NCBI RefSeq assembly: GCF_051201665.1
Contig: NZ_CP179210.1
Location: forward strand, 868,001-932,000
Origin: Psychrobium sp051201665
Lineage (GTDB): Bacteria; Pseudomonadota; Gammaproteobacteria; Enterobacterales; Psychrobiaceae
DNA length: 64,000 nucleotides
Reading direction: 5' to 3'
A program made the translations under genes and the position numbers. Of the stretch, positions 9,849 through 18,941 are shown piece after piece. Below the pieces are notes generated by a model. That model was not told where the DNA came from. It made no database searches and saw only the letters and a program-made list of their open reading frames with translations. Each line of letters starts with the position of its first letter. Within the stretch, counting starts at the first letter, position 1.

Positions 9849-10556
9849 TTAGAAGTGCCATTTCACCATGATATTAGGGTTTTTCTCAGTAATGCCATCT
9901 ATGCCGAATTTGTTTTTCCAGTAAACGTATTCAACGCCAGCGTAGAATTTATTTTTCTCGATCCCAATATGTTGGCCAACATCATACTTAATCTGCGAGG
10001 TGAAATTGTAACCTGAGGCTACTGAATCCGTGCTATCAACAGCATCAATAAAACCATCATAAACAATCGAATCGCCAAAAGGCACAGACCAAACAAAGGT
10101 CAGTTGATTGTTGTTGTCGCCTAATTCGTTATTACGGCGATAATAAGTAATGTTGGCGAAGTTAAACTTTGGAATGGATAAATTCGCGCCAACACCAACA
10201 AGGTAATTATCAAACTGTGCGAACTTATCAGAATTAAACTCCCATTGCGTCGCCAAATATACATCTTTAAATACGCTGTTATCTAACTCATTTAACGTGA
10301 TATTTGCGCCAAACTCACCATAGAGTTCATGTTGGTTGTCATTATCATGGCTAAGACGATCAACGAAGGTGAAAATACTGCCCCAGCTGTGCCCACTGGC
10401 ATGTTCGAAAGTAAAGACGGTTTTATCACTGTCTCCAACCTCGTATTGCGTGCCTTTCATGAGGGTTGCGCTATTGTCTGACCACAATTGTTTTGCACTT
10501 GCGTTGATCGATAGACAGCACAATAGCGTTGCTGCTGAAGCTTTAATGAGTTTCAT
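9849..10556 (-). CDS. Tsx/OmpK-like outer-membrane channel
   Basis: 235 residues with a cleavable Sec signal (MKLIKASAATLLCCLSINASA). Alternating aromatic/polar beta strands follow, and the C-terminus ends in KWHF, whose terminal Phe is the usual BAM signal. The WGSIFTFVDRLSHD and GEFGANITLNELDN segments look like the nucleoside-specific Tsx/OmpK family, which forms 12-stranded barrels passing nucleosides or serving as phage receptors. It is a single gene with its own terminator. Substrate specificity cannot be read from the sequence. Confidence 0.75.
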   Translation of the reverse strand: MKLIKASAATLLCCLSINASAKQLWSDNSATLMKGTQYEVGDSDKTVFTFEHASGHSWGSIFTFVDRLSHDNDNQHELYGEFGANITLNELDNSVFKDVYLATQWEFNSDKFAQFDNYLVGVGANLSIPKFNFANITYYRRNNELGDNNNQLTFVWSVPFGDSIVYDGFIDAVDSTDSVASGYNFTSQIKYDVGQHIGIEKNKFYAGVEYVYWKNKFGIDGITEKNPNIMVKWHF

Positions 10557-10585
10557 AAAAATTCCCTTGGAGTGACCTTGTTTAA

Positions 10586-10741
10586 TACCAATTGCATTAA
10601 ATATTTGCCCACTTGTACTTGTTAAAATTAACTAAAATGGCGTTGCTCTCAATCCTAATAGCCAGCTATTAGTCAATCGAGCGCCTTGTTTTAGCTGATT
10701 TTCTCTACGCACAACAAGATCACTTACTTAATGCAATTGTA
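10586..10741. mobile_element. MITE family A, copy 1 (156 bp)
   Basis: Terminal inverted repeats TACCAATTGCATTAA (left) and TTAATGCAATTGTA (right, one G lost). It is flanked on both sides by TAA (10583-10585 and 10742-10744), a 3-bp target duplication. The interior is nearly identical to the copies at 29730-31189 and 44473-44629. No coding capacity, so it must be mobilised in trans. The TAA duplication suggests an IS5-group-like transposase (inference). It lies in the region upstream of the porin gene. Confidence 0.85.
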
Positions 10742-10892
10742 TAATTCATTTTCATCACGAATTCCGAACTAAATAATTGCTCGGGTGTGATGGCGGTCAC
10801 ATTTTACGTCGGTTAATAAATTGTGCAAGATTAAAAGCAGCTAAGAGAGCATTTTTGTAGAACGATTTATTTGATGTGTATTAAGATTTGTC

Positions 10893-10928
10893 AAAAAGGA
10901 CGGCGACTTCGAAAGAGAAAGTCACCGT
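10893..10928 (-). terminator. Intrinsic terminator of pgm
   Basis: Stem ACGGCGACTT / AAGTCACCGT (10900-10928, one G-U pair on the minus strand), followed on the minus strand by CCTTTTTG. It lies just past the pgm stop. Confidence 0.8.
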
Positions 10929-10937
10929 TTATTGATT

Positions 10938-12584
10938 TTATAGCCCAGCTGCTTCAAAAGCGCTAGCAACGATAGCTTGAGCTTCTTCAATGATATTTTC
11001 TAGGTGCGCTTTATCAATAAAGCTCTCGGCGTAAATCTTGTAAATATCTTCTGTGCCAGAAGGACGAGCTGCAAACCAACCATTTTTAGTAACTACTTTC
11101 AAACCGCCAATTGCTGCATTGTTGCCACTAGCATGAGTAAGAATATCAGTAATAGATTCGCCAGCTAAGGTTTTTGCTGAAATAGCATCAGTGGTTAATG
11201 AGCTTAGTGCTTTCTTTTGAGCAAGGCTGGCAACGGCTTCAATACGACCATAGTGTGCCTCACCAAGTTGTTCAACTAACCATAGATAATATTGATAAGG
11301 GTCTTTACCTGTCACAGCAAGAATTTCTGCGGCTAATAAGTTCATAATAAAGCCGTCTTTATCCGTGGTCCACGTACTGCCATCGCGACTTAAAAAAGCT
11401 GCGCCTGCGCTCTCTTCGCCGCCAAAACCGTAACTTGAATCGCTTAAACCATCAACAAACCATTTAAAACCAACAGGCACTTCTGATAATGGACGGTTAA
11501 TTAATGTCGCAACGCGATCGATGAGCGAACTAGAAACCAGCGTCTTTCCTATTTTGATGTCAGCGCTCCAATCGCGATGAGTCATTAAGTAATGAATTGC
11601 AACAGCTAAATAATGATTAGGATTCATCAAGCCGCCAGACGGTGTCACTATCCCGTGACGATCAAAGTCGGGATCATTGCCAACGGCGATATCAAAATCA
11701 TCTTTCATGGCAATTAGGCCGCTCATCGCATATGGCGATGAGCAATCCATTCTGATTTTTCCATCTTTATCCAATGGCATGAATGCAAAGCTACCATCCA
11801 CAACGTCATTAACAACGGTGATATCTAATCCGTAGTGACTGGCAATCACTGGCCAGTAATCTAGCCCTGATCCGCCGAGGGGATCTGCGCCGATGCGAAC
11901 ATTGGCAGCTTTTATAGCATCAATGTCGATGACTTGTTCGAGGTCGCTCACGTAATGCTGAATAAAATCTTGTTTGCTAAGTAAAGGCGAGTCCATTGCT
12001 TCTTCGATAGCTAGCTGTTTTACATCAGCCATATTATTAGCAATAAGCTCATTAGCGCGTGTTTCAATAAGCTTAGTGATTTCACCTTCAGCTGGGCCGC
12101 CGTGTGGAGGGTTATATTTAATACCGCCATCTTTGGGAGGATTGTGAGAAGGTGTAATGATTAGGCCGTCGGCGAGTTCGCTACTATTGCGATTATGATT
12201 AATAATCAAGCGCGATACGACCGGTGTTGGCGTGAAGCCTTCATCATTTTGAATGACAACGGGCACATCATTAGCAATTAAAACACAAATTGCAGTAGTA
12301 AACGCAGGCTCTGATAAGGCATGGGTATCCTTGCCAATATAGATGGGCCCAGTAAATTGTTGTGACTGACGGTACTCACTAATCGCCTGACAAATTGCCG
12401 CAATGTGCTGCTCATTAAAGCTGTGTGAAAATGCACTGCCACGATGTCCTGAAGTGCCGAATGCAACACGATGTTCGACAATACTAAGAGCAGGCTTTTT
12501 AGTGTAATAATCACTAACTAATCGGCCAATATTAATGCGATCTTGAGCCCGTGCTGATTTGCCTGCGTGCGAATGAATACCCAT
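10938..12584 (-). CDS. pgm: Phosphoglucomutase, alpha-D-glucose specific
   Basis: 548 residues, the family's usual length. It interconverts glucose-1-phosphate and glucose-6-phosphate in the cytoplasm, linking glycogen and sugar-nucleotide synthesis to glycolysis. Visible motifs are FGTSGHRGSA near the N-terminus, the phosphoserine loop ITPSHNPPKDGG, the metal-binding loop GNDPDFDRHG, and the C-terminal phosphate-binding AARPSGTEDIYKIY. An AAGGA ribosome site precedes the ATG at 12584. It is transcribed divergently from the thiolase gene across a short shared region and has its own terminator. Confidence 0.96.
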   Translation of the reverse strand: MGIHSHAGKSARAQDRINIGRLVSDYYTKKPALSIVEHRVAFGTSGHRGSAFSHSFNEQHIAAICQAISEYRQSQQFTGPIYIGKDTHALSEPAFTTAICVLIANDVPVVIQNDEGFTPTPVVSRLIINHNRNSSELADGLIITPSHNPPKDGGIKYNPPHGGPAEGEITKLIETRANELIANNMADVKQLAIEEAMDSPLLSKQDFIQHYVSDLEQVIDIDAIKAANVRIGADPLGGSGLDYWPVIASHYGLDITVVNDVVDGSFAFMPLDKDGKIRMDCSSPYAMSGLIAMKDDFDIAVGNDPDFDRHGIVTPSGGLMNPNHYLAVAIHYLMTHRDWSADIKIGKTLVSSSLIDRVATLINRPLSEVPVGFKWFVDGLSDSSYGFGGEESAGAAFLSRDGSTWTTDKDGFIMNLLAAEILAVTGKDPYQYYLWLVEQLGEAHYGRIEAVASLAQKKALSSLTTDAISAKTLAGESITDILTHASGNNAAIGGLKVVTKNGWFAARPSGTEDIYKIYAESFIDKAHLENIIEEAQAIVASAFEAAGL

Positions 12585-12699
12585 GACGTTCCTTGCTAAC
12601 TTTGTTGCTTGATTTTAACTAGGTACAGAGTATAGCGAATAAGGTATTGTTAATGATATAAGTAAAGCCATGAAAACTAATAATTATAAAGGAGTAGAT

Positions 12700-13887
12700 A
12701 TGCAACTTAGTGATGTAGTCATAATTTCTGCGGCTCGTAGCGCAATTGGTTCATTCGGAGGCAGTTTATCGTCTCTATCGCCTGCTCAAATAGGAACTCA
12801 TGTCGCTAAAGAGGTCATTGCTCGTAGTGGTGTTCCCGCCAGCGATATCGACCACAGCATATGGGGACATATCATTACAACCTCGCCACAAGATGCTTAT
12901 CTTGCACGACATATTGCGCTTGATAGTGGGATGTCTCCTTCTTCGACCGCTTTTAATGTTAATCGTCTTTGCGGCTCCGCCATTCAATCTGTCATTAGTG
13001 CTGCGCAGTTAGTGATGTTAGGAGATAGTAATTTTGCATTGGCCGGTGGGGCAGAAAGTATGAGCCAAGGTGCGTATTTAATGCCTAATGTTCGCAAAGG
13101 ACTTAGAGCTGGCAACGGAGAGGTTGTTGATCTCACGATGGGAATACTTTCCGACCCATTTGGCAGCGGCCATATGGGGATCACCGCCGAAAATATTGCC
13201 AACCAATATAATTACAGTCGTTCTGATTTAGATAATTTTTCGATGCTATCACAACAAAAGGCAAGTCTAGCCATTGCTAAGGGGCGTTTTAAAAAGCAAA
13301 TTGTTCCTATTGAAATCAAACGAGGTCGTCAAACCACTATTTTTGATACCGATGAACATGTGCGTAGTGACGCAACGGTAGAAGGGCTATCGATGCTAAA
13401 ACCGGCATTTAAAAAAGATGGATTAGTCACTGCAGGTAATACTTCTGGACTTAATGATGGCGCGGCAGCGATGTTATTAACGAGTAAGTCAGAAGCTCAA
13501 AATCGTCAGCTAACCATTAAAGCATCATTTAAAAGTTATGCATTTTCAGGCGTAAACCCAGACGTAATGGGACTTGGCCCGATTAAAGCGGTGAAACTTG
13601 CATTGCTTAAAGCTGGTCTGTCAATGCAGGATATTGACGTCATAGAATCTAATGAAGCATTTGCTGCACAAGCAATGGCTGTTAATGATGAGTTAAACAT
13701 AGATGCAGCTAAAGTGAACCCAAATGGCGGTGCTATTGCAATGGGGCATCCGGTTGGTGCAACGGGCAGTATTTTAATTGTTAAACTACTATCAGAGCTT
13801 GATCGCATCGATGGTCGTTACGGACTGGCGACTATGTGTATTGGTGGTGGGCAAGGTATTGCGTTGATCATTGAGAGAAATAAATAG
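12700..13887 (+). CDS. Acetyl-CoA C-acyltransferase (thiolase II family)
   Basis: A 395-residue thiolase. The start taken is ATG 12700, preceded by AAAGGAG, rather than the in-frame ATG at 12670. All catalytic residues are present: nucleophile Cys91 in NRLCGSA, His350 in AMGHPVGATGS, and Cys380 in TMCIGGGQGIA. It should condense two acetyl-CoA to acetoacetyl-CoA or cleave 3-ketoacyl-CoA in fatty-acid or PHB-type metabolism. No beta-oxidation or phaB partner is next to it, so biosynthetic versus degradative use cannot be settled here. Confidence 0.93.
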   Translation: MQLSDVVIISAARSAIGSFGGSLSSLSPAQIGTHVAKEVIARSGVPASDIDHSIWGHIITTSPQDAYLARHIALDSGMSPSSTAFNVNRLCGSAIQSVISAAQLVMLGDSNFALAGGAESMSQGAYLMPNVRKGLRAGNGEVVDLTMGILSDPFGSGHMGITAENIANQYNYSRSDLDNFSMLSQQKASLAIAKGRFKKQIVPIEIKRGRQTTIFDTDEHVRSDATVEGLSMLKPAFKKDGLVTAGNTSGLNDGAAAMLLTSKSEAQNRQLTIKASFKSYAFSGVNPDVMGLGPIKAVKLALLKAGLSMQDIDVIESNEAFAAQAMAVNDELNIDAAKVNPNGGAIAMGHPVGATGSILIVKLLSELDRIDGRYGLATMCIGGGQGIALIIERNK

Positions 13888-13911
13888 CTTCGTTTTAAAT
13901 AATTTAATAAA

Positions 13912-13948
13912 ACCTATCATTTTGAGCGCTATTGACTCAAAGATAGGT
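13912..13948. other. Stem-loop after thiolase gene
   Basis: Arms ACCTATC / GATAGGT with an inner TTTGAG / CTCAAA pairing, 24 nt past the thiolase stop. No T-run follows on the plus strand, so it may be a processing or weak termination structure. The rest of 13949-14096 is AT-rich with nothing recognised. Confidence 0.5.
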
Positions 13949-14096
13949 AAAGTGTCCGAAATTAAATAATTGATACGGTCATAGAGAAATAAATCAATTG
14001 GTTAGCGATTAGATATTATAAAACGAAGAACGCTAAATTAATGTCATTTTCTATAAAACGATATAAGAAAATAAGATATTGATTTTATTGTAATAA

Positions 14097-14137
14097 AAAC
14101 ACCACCTAGCACCTAAGTGCTAGGTGGTGTTTTTTGT
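14097..14137 (+). terminator. Strong intrinsic terminator
   Basis: A perfect stem of at least 12 bp (ACCACCTAGCAC / GTGCTAGGTGGT, 4-nt loop) is flanked by A-run and T-run (GTTTTTTG). It could act in both directions. It lies ~210 bp after the thiolase stop. Confidence 0.85.
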
Positions 14138-14200
14138 TTGGCCCGATGGGTCGATTTTACTTAACTATCAATGCTCTATACTAAATACATGTTCTAGATA

Positions 14201-15962
14201 GCAGACATTGATCAGAGCAAAATCAAAAATTTGGATTTAATTTAACCGATAATTTGTTACTGATTTTTCGGCTATTTGATATAATACCGCCTCAACTTTG
14301 AGGTATATATGAATTTAAAAATCAAACGTTTAGATCATCACGGCATAGTCGCAGGTGTAATTGAAGACTTACAAATAGTCCCCTTATTGGATCAATATTT
14401 ACCTCAGGATGAAAAGCAAGAAATTACACCTGGTGAAGCGGTTAAAGGCATGATTATGAATGGACTTGGTTTTGCAAACCGTCCTTTATCTCTCAGTCCC
14501 CAATTTTTTACTAACTTACCGCTTGAGCATTTATTTCGAGAAGGTGTAAAAGCCGAGCACTTTAATCGTCACAAATTAGGCCGCACACTAGACCAGTGTT
14601 TTGATTTTGGCTGCGAAAGTCTATTTTCACTGGTGTCTCAGCAAGCTTGCGAGCTAGAAAGTGTAGACAAAAAATTTAACTCACTCGATACAACCAGCCA
14701 TTCTTTAACGGGAGAATACGCTTTTGACGATGAAGACAGTGATGACAATGTTATTAAAATCACTCATGGTTACAGTAAAGCTCACCGCCCTGATTTAAAG
14801 CAAGTGGTACAAGAAATCATTGTCAGTCAAGATGGTGGCGTTCCTCTCGCCTGTAAAAACTGGGATGGCAATAGTGCTGATACCGCTATTTTTAAGGCAA
14901 GGAGCAAAGCACTTGTTAGCGAATTCAAAAAAAGCGCAGCGCCTAAATATCTTGTGGCCGACTGTAAGCTTTATCATAAGGCTAATGCCGAATTTTTATC
15001 TCTGGTAAAATTTCTCACGCTTATTCCTTCAACGATAGCGCTAGAGAAAGAATTAATCGCAGAATCAATAGCTGACGAACAATGGGTGAAAATAAATGCT
15101 AACTATCAATATGTTGTCAAAAAAGTCGAGCATATGGGGATCAAGCAGCGATGGATTGTGATTTACTCAAGTGCCGCTAATCATCGAGCTGCTAAAACGA
15201 TCACACGGCAAGTTGAACGAGCAAAAGTTAAGGTAGAAAAAGAGCTGTTTCATCTACAAGCGCAACGCTTTGCTTGTAAAACTGATGCGCAACGAGCAGC
15301 GGATAAAATAGGAAAAAAACTGAAATATCATCAAATAAGCGACACTCAATATATAGAGCATAAAGTTTATGAAGGTAAAGGCCGCCCGAAAAAGGATGCT
15401 GAAGTTAAGCGTATAGAGTGGCAAGTAAACGCTGAAATTGAAGAAAACACGATCGCAATCAAGCAGGCTGTTGAGCAAAAATCTTGCTTCATTCTAGCAA
15501 CAAATATTGATGAAGAAGAACTTTCACCTGAAGAAATATTAAAACATTACAAGGCGCAATCGGAAGTTGAAAGAGGCTTTAGATTTTTAAAAGATCCCTT
15601 GTTTTTTGTCTCTTCGTTATTTATAAAAAAGCCAAGCAGAATCGATGCTCTGTTGATGGTAATGACATTATCATTACTTGTATATTCTATTGCACAACGA
15701 CGAATGCGAGCGAATATGAAAAAAGTTGAAGCGACAATTCCAAACCAAATAAATCAAGAAACGGCCGCCCCCACATTGCGCTGGGTGTTTCAGTGTTTTG
15801 ATGGCATCAATTTACTTCAACAAGGTGATGATTATATTTACGATCAAACCTACTTAGATGGCCTGACCGAACTCAGGCAAAAGATAGTAAACCTTATTGG
15901 TGGGCATGCCATGCACTTATACAAAATCAAAAAAGTGACCTAGGGGTCTGATCAATGTGTGT
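14201..15962 (+). mobile_element. IS1634-family insertion sequence (1762 bp)
   Basis: It begins GCAGACATTGATCAGAGC and ends GGTCTGATCAATGTGTGT (imperfect inverted repeats sharing ACATTGATCAGA). A direct 5-bp target duplication AGATA lies at 14196-14200 and 15963-15967. It carries one intact transposase gene. It is inserted just before the left end of a broken IS1595 element. Confidence 0.85.
14309..15943 (+). CDS. IS1634/IS4-superfamily transposase
   Basis: A 544-residue DDE transposase. The N-terminus (MNLKIKRLDHHGIVAGVIED, then GEAVKGMIMNGLGFANRPL) is typical of IS1634-type proteins. The catalytic core includes SLDTTSHSLTGEY and a later YLVADCKLYHK aspartate region, and the glutamate is in the YKAQSEVERGFRFLKDPLFF segment (Y2RE6K-like signature). 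Full length and intact, so potentially active. It fills the element from 108 bp inside the left end to 19 bp before the right end. Confidence 0.88.
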   Translation: MNLKIKRLDHHGIVAGVIEDLQIVPLLDQYLPQDEKQEITPGEAVKGMIMNGLGFANRPLSLSPQFFTNLPLEHLFREGVKAEHFNRHKLGRTLDQCFDFGCESLFSLVSQQACELESVDKKFNSLDTTSHSLTGEYAFDDEDSDDNVIKITHGYSKAHRPDLKQVVQEIIVSQDGGVPLACKNWDGNSADTAIFKARSKALVSEFKKSAAPKYLVADCKLYHKANAEFLSLVKFLTLIPSTIALEKELIAESIADEQWVKINANYQYVVKKVEHMGIKQRWIVIYSSAANHRAAKTITRQVERAKVKVEKELFHLQAQRFACKTDAQRAADKIGKKLKYHQISDTQYIEHKVYEGKGRPKKDAEVKRIEWQVNAEIEENTIAIKQAVEQKSCFILATNIDEEELSPEEILKHYKAQSEVERGFRFLKDPLFFVSSLFIKKPSRIDALLMVMTLSLLVYSIAQRRMRANMKKVEATIPNQINQETAAPTLRWVFQCFDGINLLQQGDDYIYDQTYLDGLTELRQKIVNLIGGHAMHLYKIKKVT

Positions 15963-16032
15963 AGATAGGCGCTGTTGTAGCTAATTGTTGTCTATACTCA
16001 ATAGTGAGATTAACTTATTGAAGGTATTGGTA

Positions 16033-16470
16033 ATGAATACTAAATCATTTGTAAGTAAGCTTAACCGGATAACGAAACAACGTTCCTCGATGACTCCAGC
16101 GCAAAGAGAGATAGTTCATCAGTCAATTCAAGCGCTAGAGGCTGAAATCAGTACCGATGAAATTATTCAGCCTCTTTTTGACCTATCCCCACAATGCCCT
16201 CATTGCGAATCCACTCAATTGAAAAAGTGGGGGAAATCAGGTGCGATACAGAGATACCGCTGTAAAGGTTGTCATAAAACCTTTAACAACAAGACTAAGA
16301 CACCATTCGCTCGATTACATAAATCTCATCTTTGGGAAGATTATGCGCGTTGTATGCAATTAAAATTAACCCTAAGAGAAGCTGCCGAGGTTTGTGGTAT
16401 TAACCTTAAAACGGCTTTCTTATGGCGACATCGTTTTCTGGTTGCTCAAGCGGGTAAAAATGACGTTTAA
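16033..16470 (+). pseudogene. IS1595-family transposase, N-terminal fragment
   Basis: 146 residues from MNTKSFVSKLNRITKQ; full proteins are usually about 300. A zinc-ribbon is clear: CPHC then CKGC, in a KKWGK-x-RYRCKGCHKTFN context, followed by the start of the helix-turn-helix (EAAEVCGINLKTAFLWRHRF). The whole ISXO2/DDE catalytic part is missing. At 16470 the sequence switches directly into antisense adhesin remnant, so a deletion removed the rest. Confidence 0.8.
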
Positions 16471-17104
16471 TGATATTGACGCATCAACGCCAGCGTTTTT
16501 TTCTGCTAGGTTGATAAAACCATCATTGTTTGAATCGTTTAATTGAACACTAGGCTGAGCAGGGGGAGTAGTATCTAATTCATCAGCGCCTTGGGTTTCA
16601 ACAGGCTGATTGTTTGCATCGATGACATTGATGACAGCGGTAACTTCACCATCTGTTAGTGATGATATATCGACATTATCTGTAGAAAAAGAGCCATCAT
16701 TCGTAACAATTACATTATTTACAACAACTTGATTACCTTGGCTGTCAGTGAGTGTGATGCTGACTAGTGAGTTTTCAACGACGCCTGTCGTAATTCCTGA
16801 TATATCGGATGTTTTTTCAAGGCTATTAACTGTGAAGTTTGCTTGTAAACTGGATGTTATTTAGACAAACGAATTTGCTGTTTCTGGGTTATCATTTTAA
16901 ATAGCCGTTGGAGTAAAGGAATCACTTTGGAAAGCTGTGTTGGTAAGGGGTTCATCGTTAGTTCGTGCGACACTTGAGAAGCTTATTCCGCCACCTGCAG
17001 ATGCTGTGCCCGCAGCTTATCTGGTAGGTCAAGTTCGCCGCCATTTTCAATTTGAGATTGAATAGCAGATATCTCATCATCGATATCGCCAATGACTGTT
17101 CTGG

Positions 17105-17917
17105 TCAAGTCCAACCGGACACTTTCCTAAAGGAATGTTCAAATTCATTGGGCGACTGATCAGCATTAGCTGAATGCAGTCGCTCAACATTATAATATTT
17201 CATGTACCTAGCAACATCGTCTCGCATATGTTTACGGGTTGGCTGCGGCACCTTAAACAACCAATCGTGTTTTAAACTACCAAAGAACCGCTCGACAACG
17301 GCATTATCCCAGCACGCTCCAACATCCCCCATACTAGCTCGACACCCAAGACGATCCAGTAAGTTCCTAAAGCCAGCGCTCGTATATTGAGAGCCTCGAT
17401 CGCTATGGAACACCACGCCTTTTGGTGGCTTACGCAAGTTATGAGCTTTTATCAAAGCCTTTTCGACTAAGTCACGAGTCATACGTTTTGATATGTACCA
17501 GCCAACGATACGCCGCGAATACAAGTCCATGACAATCGCTAAATATAGCCAACCTTCACCAGTTTTTAAGTAACTCACATCACCAGCCCACACTTGATTT
17601 GGTGCTACTGGATTAAAGTTCATATTTAATAAGTTATCTGCTACAGCATCACTATGTTTTCGCTTAGTGGTCACCTTGTAGGCGATACGCTGAGTGACAA
17701 CAAGTTTAAGCCGAGCCATCAGTTTAATCGTACGATAACGGGTTATTTCAAAGCCTTCTTTACGTAGCGCTTTAGCAAGCTCTCGACTACCTAGGCTATT
17801 GCGACTCGCTTTGAATAAAGCCTTAGCTCGTCGATACAACCTTAATGTTTGAGCGCTAATTAATTCACCAGGCCTTTTTAACCAGACGTAATAGGCAGAT
17901 GAACTAACTTTCATCAC
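17105..17917 (-). CDS. IS3-family transposase OrfB (integrase domain)
   Basis: 270 residues from the first in-frame ATG. The same frame extends upstream over RYSFIRELDAKYPVSVACKV to overlap orfA, so the real product is probably the OrfAB fusion made by a -1 frameshift near 17975-17990. Order: HTH_21-like segment, then the rve integrase core with D in AGDVSYLKT, D in FHSDRGSQYTS and E in DNAVVERFFGSLK. Core is intact. Confidence 0.9.
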   Translation of the reverse strand: MMKVSSSAYYVWLKRPGELISAQTLRLYRRAKALFKASRNSLGSRELAKALRKEGFEITRYRTIKLMARLKLVVTQRIAYKVTTKRKHSDAVADNLLNMNFNPVAPNQVWAGDVSYLKTGEGWLYLAIVMDLYSRRIVGWYISKRMTRDLVEKALIKAHNLRKPPKGVVFHSDRGSQYTSAGFRNLLDRLGCRASMGDVGACWDNAVVERFFGSLKHDWLFKVPQPTRKHMRDDVARYMKYYNVERLHSANADQSPNEFEHSFRKVSGWT

Positions 17918-17973
17918 TTTACAGGCAACTGATACTGGATATTTAGCATCAAGTTCTCTGATAAATGAATATC

Positions 17974-18267
17974 TTACTTCATTTCTTTCGCGAAGAAGGC
18001 TGAAGCCTTTTTTAGGATCTCACGCTCCATTTGTAAGCGTTTATTCTCTTTTCTTAGCTGAATTAACTCAGCCCGTTCATCATTAGATAACGTATCGCCT
18101 TGCGCTTGTTTCTTATGCTTAGCGACCCAGTTATAAAGTATTTTATCTGTAATACCCAGTGATGCAGCGGCTTGCACGATCGTGTAGCCTTGTTCAATCA
18201 CTAACGCCACAGCTTCTTGCTTAAACTCTACTGGATAATGTTTATTTGTTCGTTTAGTCATATTCAC
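17974..18267 (-). CDS. IS3-family OrfA (helix-turn-helix)
   Basis: 97 residues. An HTH_Tnp_1 domain (YPVEFKQEAVALVIEQGYT, SLGITDKILYNWVAKHKK) is followed by a leucine-zipper-like coiled coil (ELIQLRKENKRLQMEREILKK). It is the DNA-binding half of the IS3 transposase and overlaps the upstream frame of orfB. Confidence 0.9.
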   Translation of the reverse strand: MNMTKRTNKHYPVEFKQEAVALVIEQGYTIVQAAASLGITDKILYNWVAKHKKQAQGDTLSNDERAELIQLRKENKRLQMEREILKKASAFFAKEMK

Positions 18268-18611
18268 CTCAATAACGGGATTATAATCCTTTATTGAAGT
18301 GTCCGGCTAATTCAACCACAACAGACATCATCAATTTCATCTGGTAATTCATCAATAAATGTCAGATCTTCTCCCGCTGTCTCTTCATTCAGTTTTGCAA
18401 TGAATTCAGATGCGTCATCACCATTTAAAGTGGCAAGGCGACCATCACTATATTGCACTGTAATTTCAGCGTTATCTGTAAGAATTAAGTTATCACCGAC
18501 AACAATTTCATCGCCAACATGTAGCTCAGTAGTTGTATTGTTTTTTAACAGTTTGAGCTCGCCAATGATTGCTTTGATTTGCCATTGTGAGTTGTCACTA
18601 TTGTATTCATG

Positions 18612-18941
18612 AATAAACCTTTATATTTTCTTACTGCTTAATTTCATTGAATGCATTTAAACTGATTGATTTTAAATGTATGTTTATCGCCACAGAATGA
18701 TGAGCTAAACTATTACTAATAGTTTCTGCCTGATTTTACGTCAATAATACGCTATTTAGGGGTTGTAAATTAATTTTCTAATCCTATTTTGCTAATAGAA
18801 ATTATAGAGGCTACAGCGTGTAGGATTTTGATAAAAGTACTTATATATTAATGATCTAGATTAAAGTGTAATGAGGTGTATTGTAAGAACAGAAGGGAGA
18901 TAGTGAAAATGATTATTCTCACTCTTTTGTAGTAGTAAAAA
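18612..18941. other. Intergenic gap between adhesin remnant and histidine kinase
   Basis: AT-rich, no usable frame. It probably held the promoter of the dead adhesin gene. Imperfect pairing AGTGAGAAT / ATTTTCACT just past the kinase stop (minus strand) lacks a T-run, so I do not call a terminator. Confidence 0.35.

Larger units (their letters stand above)
17102..18318 (-). mobile_element. IS3-family insertion sequence (~1217 bp)
   Basis: Ends TGGTCAAGTCCAACCGGACA and, at the other side read inward, TGGTTGAATTAGCCGGACAC are imperfect inverted repeats. It carries orfA and orfB in the usual overlapping arrangement. The flanking 3-5 bp do not match, so no target duplication is visible. Confidence 0.85.
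16471..18610 (-). pseudogene. Remnant of a second retention-module adhesin, split by IS3
   Basis: Minus-strand pieces at 18319-18610 (QWQIKAIIGELKLLKNN, DELPDEIDD) and 16471-17101 (IGDIDDEISAIQSQIENGG, later GGGISFSSVARTNDEP and an Ig-like VISSLTDGEVTAVINV-type module) are paralogous to the first 250 residues of the adhesin at 1-3803. The frame is broken. The only nearby ATG (18610) is out of frame with the conserved segment, a frameshift lies near 17010, and a stop occurs near 16862. The IS3 element interrupts the acidic stretch. The downstream repeats are lost at the IS1595 junction. Confidence 0.8.
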
